In this document: piece by piece, positions 42,323 to 52,949 of the stretch | How the letters are laid out: each line of letters opens with the position of its first letter | How positions within the stretch are numbered: position 1 is the first letter of the stretch | Assembly: GCF_030272615.1 (NCBI RefSeq) | Contig: NC_081408.1 | Span: forward strand, 615,474,476-615,538,475 | Reading direction: 5' to 3' | DNA from: Cryptomeria japonica | Lineage: Eukaryota > Streptophyta > Pinopsida > Cupressales > Cupressaceae | DNA length: 64,000 bases | Notes under the pieces: model-generated | Databases searched by the model: none | What the model saw: the letters and a program-made list of their open reading frames with translations, nothing else | What the model was told of the DNA's origin: nothing | Position numbers and translations under genes: made by a program

Positions 42323-42671
42323 CCAACCGTCGGATCTTTCCCCAAGTTGATCAATGTTTACTGGGCCCGGCACTTTAGAAGGAAATAATAAAAGGCAAAA
42401 ATTTTCAAATAATTAACATGACCGCCTAGGTAAACAGCAAGGGGGGACACTTCTTACGACCCCGCGACCCATGACTTAAGTGAAATAAAGTAACGTCGGA
42501 ATAGAAACCAGGGGACCTAACACAAAAGATAAAGCCTAAAACTTAGAAAAACCTTAAACCCTCTAGGTTTAGAATAAGGCTGAAGCATTTGGGGCCACAT
42601 CTTATACAAATTTTTTCAAAAACCATAGCCAAATATGGGGAAAGAACCCAATTTTAAAAACAGCGATAACA

Positions 42672-42808
42672 GGGGGAATTCTTTTTAAAATTTAAAAAAG
42701 GATTTCTCCCCTAGTTGTCTATAGCCAATATGTAGGATTAATTAACCCCTATTATTGACTAGGGTAAAATTGGTTCTTAATATAGACTTTAGTAGGGAAA
42801 TGTGTGTT

Positions 42809-42861
<53 letters not shown>

Positions 42862-43492
42862 GCTAGGTCATATATTTATTAATTATGTTATTGGTGATAA
42901 AAATATTTTGGGAATTTTTATTAATGGAATTTATTAAAAGTATTAATGTAAACTCTTCATCTATGAGGTCATTATTGCCCAATTATATAATAGTTGAAAT
43001 TTAAATATCTAAGGGGAATTAAATTTGACCTTAATATAAAATGAATTTATTAGTCTAATATTCTATTTGATTTGGTTAACTTTATTAATTTAATTTAAAG
43101 GCGTTTTTCACGTTTGCTCAATTAATTATTTTTAATATGAGTTAACATTATTTTTATTTAGTCTTGAGTATTTTAATACTTTTGAGATAATTAATGTCTC
43201 TTGAATTATTGTTGGGGAAATCTTAATTAGGGGAGATTAATTAATTTAGTTTAATTAATTAATTAAGTAGTGACAACCATTTTTAGGGAATAATTAGTCT
43301 ACTCTAAATGTTGACACTATATTGATGGAGTTGATTAAACTAAATTTAGGAAACCATTTTATTTAATCCTGAGTTAACCTTTAGTTAAGACAAGACTTAT
43401 TTATTCCCTTTTAAATGTAGATTATTTAATGTATTTATGTTTTTAAAAAAAAAAAAATTGTTCCATTTTTGCCCAAAAGTTTGGGCGTGACA
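42672..43492 (+). repeat. A 3' LTR, second part (right of D)
   Basis: It begins with the GGGGG target duplication (42672-42676), continues colinear with 11979-12795 of the A 5' LTR, and ends GGGCGTGACA followed by TCATT. A (CA)n run lies at 42812-42857. Confidence 0.92.
42812..42857. repeat. (AC)n microsatellite
   Basis: About 22 AC units; the equivalent run in the A 5' LTR has about 14. Confidence 0.97.
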
Positions 43493-43497
43493 TCATT
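43493..43497. other. Right target-site duplication of element A (TCATT)
   Basis: Directly follows the A LTR end TGACA; matches 8350-8354. Confidence 0.85.
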
Positions 43498-44247
43498 CAA
43501 TCCATTATTCATCCTTCTTCTGCACTGACTCGCCATATTACCAAATTTGTTACAAGTAAAACATACACTAGCATTAAATTTATGAGCATTAGGTTGTCTT
43601 ACCGGATGATTCTTCCTCTTCTTCTTATCAGGTTCAACATTGCTCTGTCCAGATATAGAGGATTCACATTTCTCATATCCTAGACCTCGCATGTCCTTCC
43701 CATGTCTTTGACTTTCTAGGATCTCATCAAGTCTTTCTAAACTAGCTTTGAATTTTTCATTGTATTCATTGGTAGTATCAAGTTCATCCCTAAAGGTAAT
43801 AACCTGTCTTTCAAGCTCTTGACCATTATTCCTTGATTATGTTAGCTCAAGCTTCAACTGATCATTCTCATATGTAAGGTTGAAGCATTCAGTAGCTCTT
43901 TTTTTTAATGATTGTGCCAGATTCTCCTCAATCTTCTTCCAGTCCTCAATCTCCTTAGTTAGGCTCATCATAATGGATTGCATCTCATTCTTCAAACCAA
44001 CATTTTCTCTCTCAAGCTTGTTAACCTCATCAACTTTGTCCTGATATTCCATGATCTGATCTTCTTTCTCCTTCAACTTGTCCATTAATTCCTTCCTCTT
44101 TTCTCTGCAGATATTTGCTTGATCCTTCACCTCACTATTGAATTAATCAATAACATTCAGAGTCTTCTTCAAGGTACAAACCTCACCTCTAGCTGCATCA
44201 AGATCCTCAAGTGCCACATTTATTTGTCTCTGAAAATCGAAATCCAT
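43498..44247 (-). pseudogene. B Gag, N-terminal part: coiled coil and first zinc knuckle
   Basis: The ATG at 44247 opens MDFDFQRQINVALEDLD. One frame runs to the A insertion point with in-frame stops near 44139 and 43840. Residues ~40-200 are a Lys/Glu-rich coiled coil (KELMDKLKEKEDQ, VNKLERENVGLKNEM). A zinc knuckle CFTCNKFGNMASQC follows, with its His changed to Asn. The gag continues on the other side of A at 8354. Architecture matches the C gag, so B and C are related families. Confidence 0.75.
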
Positions 44248-44300
44248 TGAATCAATCTCCTAAATCTTCCTCAAGTGGTTAAGCTTCCTTAGAGGAACCA

Positions 44301-44315
44301 GGCTCTGATACCAAT
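44301..44315 (-). other. B primer-binding site (tRNA-Met)
   Basis: The minus strand reads ATTGGTATCAGAGCC directly after the LTR end CTAACA; canonical initiator tRNA-Met primer site. Confidence 0.9.
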
Positions 44316-45291
44316 TGTTAGAATCAAAGATCACTAAGAGGGGGGGTGAATCAGTGATCTACTGGAACTTAAAACCACAAACTTATTCTTTATTGATTGA
44401 TTAACAATCCATAACAAATAATAACATAAACATGCAACAACAAATGCACAAATCCATAACACCAGAATTTTTACGTGGAAACTCGGAAAGGAAAAAACCA
44501 CGGTGGTGTTGGAACCCAAAATATTCATATACTATGGCGAGGAGTACATAAATATTACATAGATAGGAATGCACTTGCATTCATGATTACTGCCTAGAGC
44601 TCACTACTCAATTACAATTGCCCGAAGGGCTACAACCCTCAAGGAAGTCTCACTGACTTACAATTGATTATAATAGGAAATTACAATGATGTGAACTCTT
44701 AAATAACATCTGACTATGCAAAAATGAGTTTCGATTAAGCTCAGAATCACTGACTATCTTTGCTCTGTTGATTACCCTATTCCTATCTCAGTCAGCTACC
44801 GATTGATCTGGAAGCACAGTGCACACGTGAAACTACGCTCAATCACACCAAAATGGATCACCACACATACAACATAAAAAAACAACTGCCAAAATGATCT
44901 TACCACAAAAACAATCTTCTTCATGTCGACTTTAAGGGATGTAACGTGTAGACCAAGTCGACATCAATCTTGAATAACCCATAGAACCAAACCAAAACAT
45001 TATAGCCACACACTTCCCAAAGGTCTTTCCAAACATTGAGATCACAAAAATAATCACCAAAATCACTATAATCATCAGAGATCATTCCGGATAAAAGCAT
45101 GTTACCAAAATACCATGTTTTTCCATGTTCCATCGGTTATCTGTTTACCGGTTACCTCCAACTTCCGGATACGATGAATCATGATCACTAGCTAGAATCA
45201 ACATGAAGAGTTGTCATCAATGACAACCCTAAAAAAATAATCAACCACTGAAAGTATCCTAAAATCGTTGGATGAGAGTCGATTGCCAACA
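44316..45291 (-). repeat. B 5' LTR
   Basis: On the minus strand from TGTTGGCAATCGACTC (45291) to the 'cccccctcttagtgatc' block and GATTCTAACA (44316), about 976 bp. The 3' LTR of B is not in the window. G coding sequence begins right at the outer edge. Confidence 0.75.
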
Positions 45292-45547
45292 ATATCAACC
45301 CATGGTGAGGTGTGGAGATGTCAACCTTGATTACTTTTGGCCTAAACATTTTGAGCCTCTTATGCCTCAAAATGATGCTCTTTTTCTATCTTATCAAAAG
45401 TGGAAGAATGAGATGATCTTATCTTTGAGTAAGCCTAGAGATCCTAAACCTATTCCTCCTCGTCACAATGGACCTGATATCCTTCCTACACCTTCTATTC
45501 CTCCTATATATATCATAGTCCCGCCTCCTAAATTTTACAAAGGGAAG
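45292..45547 (+). pseudogene. G coding fragment, left of F
   Basis: An open frame enters from B at 45292 and runs to the F insertion point, with Pro-rich sequence such as KPRDPKPIPPRHNGPD and PSIPPIYIIVPPPK. Removing F and one copy of its target duplication lets the frame continue into 61390, which shows both are one gene. I do not recognise the protein. The neighbouring polypurine tract and LTR (62876 on) indicate a retrotransposon internal region. Confidence 0.6.
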
Positions 45548-46324
45548 TGTATATGATGAAAATGGATAACAACAATATTGAAAGACCAAATGAATTCAAC
45601 CACAAAACCCTAGCCTAACAACAACAAAGATCCACCATAACATATGAAGATTACCTAAGACAATGCAAATCAAATGAAATCACAAATATTATACCATCAC
45701 ATGTCCAATAGGGTTTGGATCTCCATTCTTCCTATCTCCATTGATCTTGCTTGATATATTTGCTCTCAAATTTTATATGTGCACAAGAGCTCAACAAAGA
45801 ACAGAAATGTGGTTGCAAGTAGGATCGCATGTAAAAGGCGTAGTGTAGTCAAGTGCGCAATTGAGTTAGGGTTGATAATGAAGGAAGCATCTCCTTATAT
45901 AGAAGACACTATAAGAAATGGAGGGATAAGATTAAGAGGTGTAAAAAATAAATGGTCGGCTATGATTAGAGGGTAGGTAGAAGAAATAAGAAAATAATGA
46001 GAGGGTAGGTATTGTATGAATTAAGAGATGAATGACATGTGTCATAGGTGGAAAAGGTTAATGAATTAATTAAATAAAAGAAGATTTATTTAATTAATAG
46101 AGGAAGTGGGATCAATTAAATAAATAAGATATTTATTTAATTTAGGAAAAGGATAATTTAAATAAATAAATGTATTTATTTAAATGAGAAAATAAGGTTA
46201 GAAAAGGATAAATGAATTAATTAAATAAATAAAGATTTATTCAACTAATAGAAGAATTAGGATTAAATAACTAAATAAATAAAGACATTTATTTAATTAG
46301 ACTGGACAATTTTAGGTGTCTACA
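45548..46324 (-). repeat. F 3' LTR (left copy)
   Basis: From TGTATATGATG to GGTGTCTACA. The part from about 46060 is built of AT-rich, partly self-complementary units (for example 'aaataaatgtatttattt'). Confidence 0.95.
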
Positions 46325-46341
46325 TTTTGCCCCTCTTTGAG
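46325..46341 (-). other. F polypurine tract
   Basis: On the sense strand CAAAGAGGGGCAAAAT lies directly before the 3' LTR start TGTAGACACC; the expected plus-strand primer. Confidence 0.85.
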
Positions 46342-46579
46342 ACAATGCAGCTTGTCGCATTGTTTCAAAGAGGAATATGAACTGATACAAAGTTGCCCCA
46401 AGATGGGAATGATATGCCCCCTTGAGAGATTGGATGCAAATGTCTGGAAAGATTGCAGACAATCTCTCGATAAGAAAGAAAGGCTCAAATGGACTGACTG
46501 GATAGGATAGAGTGACAGAGTCACGGGATAAAGAAGACTGACTCGGGAGACGAGGGCTAGGGCTAGGGCTAGGGTAGTC

Positions 46580-46588
46580 TATAAAATA
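46580..46588 (+). promoter_or_regulatory. Antisense TATA box in F
   Basis: TATAAAATA on the plus strand, preceded by a GGCTAG hexamer repeat (46551-46572). An ATG follows at 46678 (MALVHRFDCVRRF then stop). Its direction agrees with the plus-strand PMD gene remnant downstream, so it may be that gene's promoter. Confidence 0.45.
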
Positions 46589-46854
46589 GACCATGAGGGG
46601 AATACATCCTCATTGTCATCCACACATCCAAGAGATCAGAGTGCAGAGAGAGAATAGAATAGTAGCAGTCAGCAGCGATGGCATTGGTGCATAGATTTGA
46701 TTGCGTTCGTCGATTTTAGAGGCCAGTCGACACAGGAGAGCCAGTGAGTACCACAAAACCTCTTTGTACTTTGTCACATGAAATATTGTCATTAATGCTT
46801 CTTAGGTAGTGCTATAAATGCACTTTAGGATAATGTGAAAAAATGTCAAAAATG

Positions 46855-47100
46855 TGTAGGCGTGTCTACGTTGGTCCCAGGCGCGTCTATGTTGACTAGG
46901 CACGTCTGTGTTGGTGCTAGGCGTGTCTATGCTGGGAAAAGCATCTATGCTAGATGCGAGTGTGTCTACGTTGTGCAGGCACGTTTGTGAAATGTGGGCA
47001 CGTCTGTGTAGGACAAGCGCGTTTGTGTAGAATAGAAGCACGTTTGTGTATTTCAGGCGCGTCTGTGCAGAGCAGGCGTGTTTGTGCAGTCTGTAAGTGT
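46855..47100 (+). repeat. Degenerate GCACGTCTGTGT repeats, F 3' region
   Basis: About ten imperfect copies of a 20-30 bp unit with core GC(A/G)CGT(C/T)TGTG. Related units in reverse complement occur in the F leader (58840-59050 and 60255-60450). Confidence 0.8.
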
Positions 47101-47319
47101 GTTTATGTCTTCAAGGTCAAATCGGTAGTTCTATGATGAACATACACTATCTATTGGATAAGCTGCTAAGAGGATACACTCAAGCAAATCCTCTAGGGAA
47201 GACTAGGATAGCAGATAGGGCTAGGATTGACAATTCTGTGATAGAACATATGTTGCCAATTAGGAGACTACTTAAGAGGACACACTAAAGCAGAGGCCTT
47301 AAGATAGGATAGATCGAGG

Positions 47320-47627
47320 CACTTTGTGATGAACAAGGAGTACCAATAGGAGCAGCACTTTGTGATGAATAGGAGTGCAAATATGAGCAGCACTTTGTGA
47401 TGAACGGGGAGTGCAAGAACACGTAGTACTTTGTGATGAATAGTGAGTACCACTAGGATAAATAGCAACACTTTGTGATGAACAGTGAGTGTCACTAGGA
47501 TAAATAGAAACACTTTATGATGAATAGTGAGTGTCACTAGGATAGATAGCAACACTTTGTGATGAACAGTGAGTGTCACTAGGATAGATAGCAACACTTT
47601 GTGATGAACAGTGAGTGTCACTTTGAC
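47320..47627 (+). repeat. Tandem repeat, 35-43 bp unit, eight copies
   Basis: Units starting CACTTTGTGATGAA begin at 47320, 47356, 47391, 47426, 47468, 47511, 47553 and 47595. The last four have a regular ~42-bp period and are nearly identical. A minus-strand open frame across them is a by-product of the 42-bp period. Confidence 0.92.
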
Positions 47628-47649
47628 TGACATGATTGATTTGCTTGAC

Positions 47650-48460
47650 TGCAGGAGTACTTACCTATGTTGGAGTCACAAGAGAGATTCCCATCGACTC
47701 AGAGGTTATGACCAGAGTTGACATTTGAGGACAGAGCAGCTATTGAGGTTATGAGTCTATGAATTATTATGTATGTGCCTGAGTTTCGAGCGAACATGGG
47801 GTTTCTGACTGCGCTGGCTGAGAGGTGGCATTCAGAGACATGCACTTTTCATTTGCCTATGGATGAGATGATAGTCACCTTAGAGGATGTGTATAGGATA
47901 CTGCAGATACCGATTGATGAGGAGTTGATTCCTTACGATCGAGACAGAGACAGGGAGGCATTGAGATGAGTGTTCCAGGATCTGAGACTGGAGATGAGGG
48001 TTGGACACGTGGCATGGGACACGATGACAATGATAGGACTGGCACTACCAATAGTGCTAGGAGGAGTGATTAGTGGGTCTATCATACACATTCAAGAGCA
48101 GATATTTGATTAGGTGGACACCCTATGTACTGGAGAGGCAGTTAGTGGACAGGGTATGTAGACAGTTTGGCAGGATCTAGTAGATGCCACGGGCTTCCGG
48201 TATGTATGCGCGAATAGTGCGAGACCAGGCACACCTTGGGCCCCTATTATCATATGATCAGGTAGTGATGCAGCTGGTAGAGATGGTGCCCATGCCATGG
48301 GATATGTGGCCTGAGATTGAGGATGCAAGGATGGATGCAAAGTATACTGCATATTGGGCAGAGCATCCATTTCCACGCCTGACAGATCCAGGTGAGCAGA
48401 TAGATGGAGATGGTGGAGGGGATGAGGATGATGATGGAGATGGTGGAGGTAGAGGTTGAT
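47650..48460 (+). pseudogene. Plant Mobile Domain (PMD / MAIN-like) gene remnant, antisense within F
   Basis: Between 47770 and 47966 the plus strand encodes ALAERWHSETCTFHLP, then EMIVTLEDVYRILQIPID, the signature block of the Plant Mobile Domain (MAIN/MAIL1 family and many transposon-borne relatives). The frame goes on through a TGA at 47967-47969 to about 48110, then decays; open Asp/Gly-rich low-complexity sequence continues to about 48460. A splice-acceptor-like 'ttgactgcag' lies just before 47655. MAIN-type proteins act in the nucleus in silencing and genome maintenance, and PMDs are known inside plant gypsy and Mutator-type elements. Here it lies between integrase and 3' LTR in the opposite direction to pol. 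Broken, so a remnant. Confidence 0.8.
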
Positions 48461-50590
48461 GGAGGAGGCAGGGTGCAGTTGGAGAGAGGAGAGTGGCTCC
48501 ACAGAGAGAGGGTGGGGAGGAGAGATAGGCTCAGTGGTGAGGGGTTGCGGTGGTTTACCATTATAGGTGCCAGCAGCACAGGGTCCTATACAGGTGTAGG
48601 GATAGGGACAAAGGTAGGTACAGGCATAGGCACAGGCACAGGCACAGCCACCAGTACAAGGGGAGCCACAGGTACACGGGGCCGAGGAGGAGGAGGATGA
48701 GCTATTTGAGCTGAGGGAGATCTGCTAGGGATAGGCAGATGAGATCTAGGATTTGGAGAGGGAGATAGCTAGGCTCAGGAGATAGCTGAGGGATACTAAG
48801 CGAGAGTGAGATCAGGCTATCCAGCGCTACACTGAGGTTGAGACAACACTAAGGGCTGGGAGGCAGGCGACAGAGGACACAGGGGCTGGATACACCTATG
48901 TTCTTTGGGCAGGGGAGGAGATAGGCTATTGGTGAGACCTATACTATGGGGCAGTGCCACCAGAGTAGTGGGCGAGGAGCTTCCACAGACCATCATGGAT
49001 AGCGATGGCTAATGGAGGGAGTCAGAGGAGACAGGTGTCCAGCGGTGGGGTTATGGGTCCTCCACCACCACCAGATATAGGGGACAAGAGAAATGATCCT
49101 GGGGTGGGTCCTTCTAGGGCTTAGACTCTATCGAGGCCAGGTGGCTCCGAGGGAGGGAGTTCATCATAGCCATAGAGGGCTCCCTATGTATCAGTTTTGT
49201 ACCATTTTGTATTATGATTTAGACACCTTCGGGTGATTGTAACCATATGATTTTGACATCATTGTATCATGACACTTTTGATTATATATATGAGATGATT
49301 CATCTTTGCGGCATCTATATGCATGTGTACCTATGTGATGAGATGTTTTATGATGTATGTTTCTATGTGATGATTATGATATGGATGCAAATATGTACAT
49401 GATGAAATGCAATATTTTTGTTCTTTTATGTTTTTAAATGTTATGTATGATGTAAATGTGAATGTATGAAATGCAAATGAATATGATAATGCAAATGACT
49501 ATTTACATGATGAGAATGTAAAATGTGCTAACATGTGTTGTGTGCAAGATATGGTGCAATTGTGATATCTATATGTATGTATGAACTTTTAACATGTGGT
49601 AATGAAGGTGAAACTATATGAGATGCAAATGTTTTTGGTGTGTCATTATACTCAGTCATGTGATAGCAAGCTACATAAACTCAAGAAGGACGATGAAAGT
49701 CAATCAAGAAAGGGGGATGGAAGATAGTAGATATGAAAGTGAAAGAGCTTCTTATGTGTTATCATCGTTGAGCTTTATTATGGCAAGTAGGTTATGACAA
49801 TCGAGGCATATGTTCGACCCAGAAAGTCATTGTACCCATTTGCATGGAGATAAGACAGTCACAAACAAGGAATGCCTCAGTTCATACTAGACTCTTAGTG
49901 TCCTCATATCCTTGGACAAGTCAAAGCATTACTAAGAGACAATCCACAGACAACAAATACAAATAGGTGACGATACCCCATCCTCGCCTTTCTAGTAAAA
50001 AACATCCCAGAGATAGAATCTCTAGTCAGAAAAATCTTGGAAAAGCTAAAAGACATGTCACCAAAAAGATAAAATCAAAAGAAAACCAAGACTCGACACC
50101 AACATCCACTGTAGTCCTCAAGTTTAGTGTCTCCTGTCACTTGTATAAGTCATATTTGATTGCGGTCACAATGTTTACTTTCACAAAAAGGATAGATAAC
50201 ATTGAACCATAATGTTGTCTGAGTCTATTGAAAGATTTGATTTGTTGAAGCCCATTGTTACTGTTGTGTCTTATCTGAAACTGACTGAATCCATGAAATT
50301 GATACTTTATTGTGGAGAAGACTAAACTTTATTGCAGATCTATGATGCAAATGCTTCTTTATTGTGGATTGTGCACAGATAGATTGAAGAAAAGTAGAAG
50401 AAATTGTACTCCTCAAAACATGTGATGCTCTCAATTCCACACCCATTACTAGATGTAGGATTTGCCTTAGCCACAGATAGGAGCTGATTTATTATGGATG
50501 GAAATGGGTGAAAAGGGAGGTTTTATTATGAATGGCTAACCAATCTTGGGTAGATCAATAACAAGCCATGATGGGAATGGGTAAGTTTAT
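48461..50590 (+). other. F 3' region, no gene recognised
   Basis: About 2.1 kb. The first ~700 bp are G-rich and include a short 'acaggcacaggcataggcac' type repeat near 48615-48655; they may be the decayed end of the PMD gene. From 49200 the sequence is AT-rich with 'gatgatatgatgcaaatg' style low complexity. No frame on either strand looks like a gene. Confidence 0.6.
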
Positions 50591-50932
50591 TATGGATGGA
50601 TAGGTTGTGAGTGTGTGCAAAGTGAAATGATGAAATTGAATTCTGAAGGAGGGAGGAGCAATGTCTCTACACATGGCACTGGTGACCCAGTTTTCACCAT
50701 GGTACTTGCCCAAGGTGCCACTGAAGTGGTTTTCACTGTTGGATGAAATGTTTTTCTGTTTTCCAATTTTTTAATTTTTTTTTGTGTCACAAGGTGCCTG
50801 TTTGCCAAGTTTTTACCAAGTAACCATTTTTGAATTTTTATGATTTTTTTTATATTTTTGAATTTTTTGATTTTTTTGTATTTTGAATTTTTTTTATTTG
50901 TTTGTATTTTTGAATTAGGATACTCTGAAGAG

Positions 50933-52207
50933 CTATGTGTAAAACCTGCGAAGGTGCATGTTGTTGATAGGATCCTCCAAAGGTTCACCCTCTGTAGTTG
51001 AGAGCTGATATGCACTAGATCCATATGTTGTTGTGATGATGTAAGGACCAAGCCAATTCAGTTCGAACTTGCCCTTCTTCTCTCTGTCTTGCTGATTTTT
51101 AGGATTTTCTCTGAGAACCAAATCGCCTACCTCAAATGTGCAAGGCTTGAATTTATGATTGTAGTTGTGACTCATTCATTGTTGATAAGCCTTGAGATAA
51201 TTAAAAGCAGTTTGTCTTCGTTCATCCAATAGTTCAAGTTCTTGTAAGCGAGAGACCTTGTAGTCTTCATCACTGATAATGTTTTGCAAAGAGACTCGTA
51301 AAGAGGGTAACTCGACCTCAATAGGCAAGATAGATTTAGTGCCATAGACAAGTGAATAGGGTGTAGCTCCTGTAGGTTTGCAAATGCTTGTGCGGTAAGC
51401 CCAAAGTGTGGGATTAAGTTGGATATGCCAATTACGGCCAGTGTCATCAACTGTCTTTTTCAAGATTTTGAGGATTTTTTTATTAGATGCCTCAGCTTGA
51501 CCATTACCTTGGGGATAATAAGGTGTGGAAAAATGATGGGTAATATGGAAGCGGTCACAGAGTTCATGAACAACCTGATTTTTGAAGGGATGCCCATTAT
51601 CAGTGATGATGGAAATAGGAATACCGTATCGACAAATGATATAGTTGAGAATGAATGTAGCAATTTGTTTTCCAGTGACTTGTGCAAGAGGCACCGCTTT
51701 GATCCATTTTGTGAAATACTTTGTGGCAGTGATGATGAATTTATGACCGTTGGAAGATGGAGGGTGAATCTTGCCTATGAGATCGAGTGCCCACTGACAA
51801 AAGGGCCAAGGAATCACAATTGGTTCAAGTTCTTGCACTGGCGCATGGATGAGGTCTACATGAAGTTGACACTGCTTACATTTCTTGACAAACTGATATG
51901 AATCTTTTTCCATATTGGGCCAGTAATATCCAGTCCTGATGAGTTTCTTGGCTAAGGTAGGACCACTAGAATGTGGACTACATATCCCTTCATGTACTTC
52001 ACATAACACAATCTGAGCTTCGTCACTTTCTAAACATCTAAGAAGAGTGCCATCTAGACCTCGATGATATAGGATATCGGCTAAAATAACGTATCGAGAA
52101 GATTGGCGAATGAAAGTACGACATTGGTTTGGATAGGTCAGGAGGTAGGATATTGTTATGAAGGTATGCGAAAATGGCACCATATAACTGGGACTCAGGG
52201 CTGACAA
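50933..52207 (-). pseudogene. F integrase
   Basis: Zinc-finger Cys pair in KKCKQCQLH, catalytic Asp in ALDLIGK, second Asp in ITDNGHPF and Glu in NGQAEASNK, so the Asp-Asp-Glu triad is present. The frame ends at a TGA (51176-51178) directly followed by ATG in the same frame; the 80-codon continuation (MSHNYNHKFKPCTFEVGD, then LNWLGPYII) is the usual integrase C-terminal part. Non-functional as one protein unless the stop is read through; other F genes are also broken. Confidence 0.88.
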
Positions 52208-52321
52208 TACATATCATCTCAGTAGGAGTGATTTCAGATGAGGGAACCAAAAGGTTATCCACCAAGAACTCATAGCGGGTCTCATTTGGTGGTAGATCAA
52301 TTAGCAAAGCAATTGTAGCCA

Positions 52322-52690
52322 TGGCATCCGCGGCTCAATTCTACTCTCTTGGTATCTGCTCAAAGTCTATCTTCATGAACTATTGTTTCAAGTCATCCAC
52401 CATTATTTTATAGGGCATTAATTTCTCATCCTTTGTTTGGTAGTCATTAGTTGCCTGATGAATTACAAGTTGAGAGTCCCCAAAAACATGAAGTTCTTGG
52501 ATCTTCCACTGAACTGCAATCCGTAATCTAGTTGTTAATGCCTCATATTCTGCTATGTTATTAGTGCAGAGAAATGATAATCGATATGATTTTGGTATAG
52601 AATCCCCTTGAGGAGTTATGAAGAGGATGCCAACTTCTGCCCCATGCTATGTGTTTGAGCCATCAAAGTATAGTTTCCAAGGCTTTGCAT
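52322..52690 (-). pseudogene. F second RNase H (after RT, canonical Tat position)
   Basis: The minus strand reads LYFDGSNT, a stop, then CTNNIAEYEAL, VFGDSQLVI and, after two stops, AADAMA. These are the four acidic positions of the plant-type extra RNase H of Tat elements. It lies between the RT-linked RNase H and integrase. Useful as an internal comparison for the displaced copy in D. Confidence 0.82.
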
Positions 52691-52949
52691 GTGACACTAT
52701 TAAAATGGATTCATCTAGAAATTCTGAAATTAGAGGAACATCATCTAACATGGGAGCATATGCTAACTGATCTGTGATAGCTTGTCCTTTTATTGCTTTT
52801 CTATCCACATACTCGATGTTGAATTCACTTAGGAGCATCATCCATTTGGCTAGTCACCCAGTAAGTGTTGCTTTATTGAGAAGGTATTTCAATGGATCGA
52901 TCCTTGCAACCAACTTAGTCTTATGAGTTAGCATGTAATGTCATAATTT

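Larger units (their letters stand above)
22160..42671 (-). mobile_element. Element D: 20.5-kb Tat-like Ty3/gypsy retrotransposon with genes inside its LTRs
   Basis: The ends are TG...CA with a GGGGG target duplication (22155-22159 and 42672-42676). Two direct repeats of 6,661 bp each flank an internal region of about 7.2 kb. In minus-strand order it reads 5' LTR (42671-36011), primer-binding site, gag, a 1916-codon gag-pol frame and 3' LTR (28820-22160). Protease, an extra RNase H, RT, a degenerate RT-linked RNase H and integrase are all recognisable. The dual RNase H and the primer site point to the Tat/Ogre lineage of plant gypsy elements. Each LTR contains a two-gene module. LTR divergence of about 40 differences implies a recent insertion, and the pol frame is unbroken. 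Confidence 0.93.
36011..42671 (-). repeat. D 5' LTR (right copy)
   Basis: 6,661 bp, colinear with 22160-28820 at a constant offset of 13,851. About 40 substitutions by eye, no net length change; many are C/T or G/A. The layout of promoter-like U3, hairpins, two genes and non-coding end is the same as in the left copy. Confidence 0.95.

Noticed and set aside
22160-42671. The 6.66-kb direct repeats as a segmental duplication of two host genes
   Set aside because: TG...CA ends, a 5-bp target duplication, an adjacent primer-binding site and pol in between, plus an unoccupied site at 11974-11978, fit LTRs much better.
46289-46594. Minus-strand 101-codon frame beside the F 3' LTR
   Set aside because: It spans the polypurine tract and LTR edge and shows no domain.
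47320-47627. A CRISPR-like array
   Set aside because: Units are contiguous tandem repeats with no unique spacers, in a plant genome.
47268-47633. 121-codon minus-strand frame with 14-residue repeats
   Set aside because: It is explained by the 42-bp tandem repeat, which keeps any frame open.
47650-48460. PMD gene as a resident host MAIN-like gene
   Set aside because: It lies wholly within element F between integrase and 3' LTR and is broken, so it is transposon cargo.
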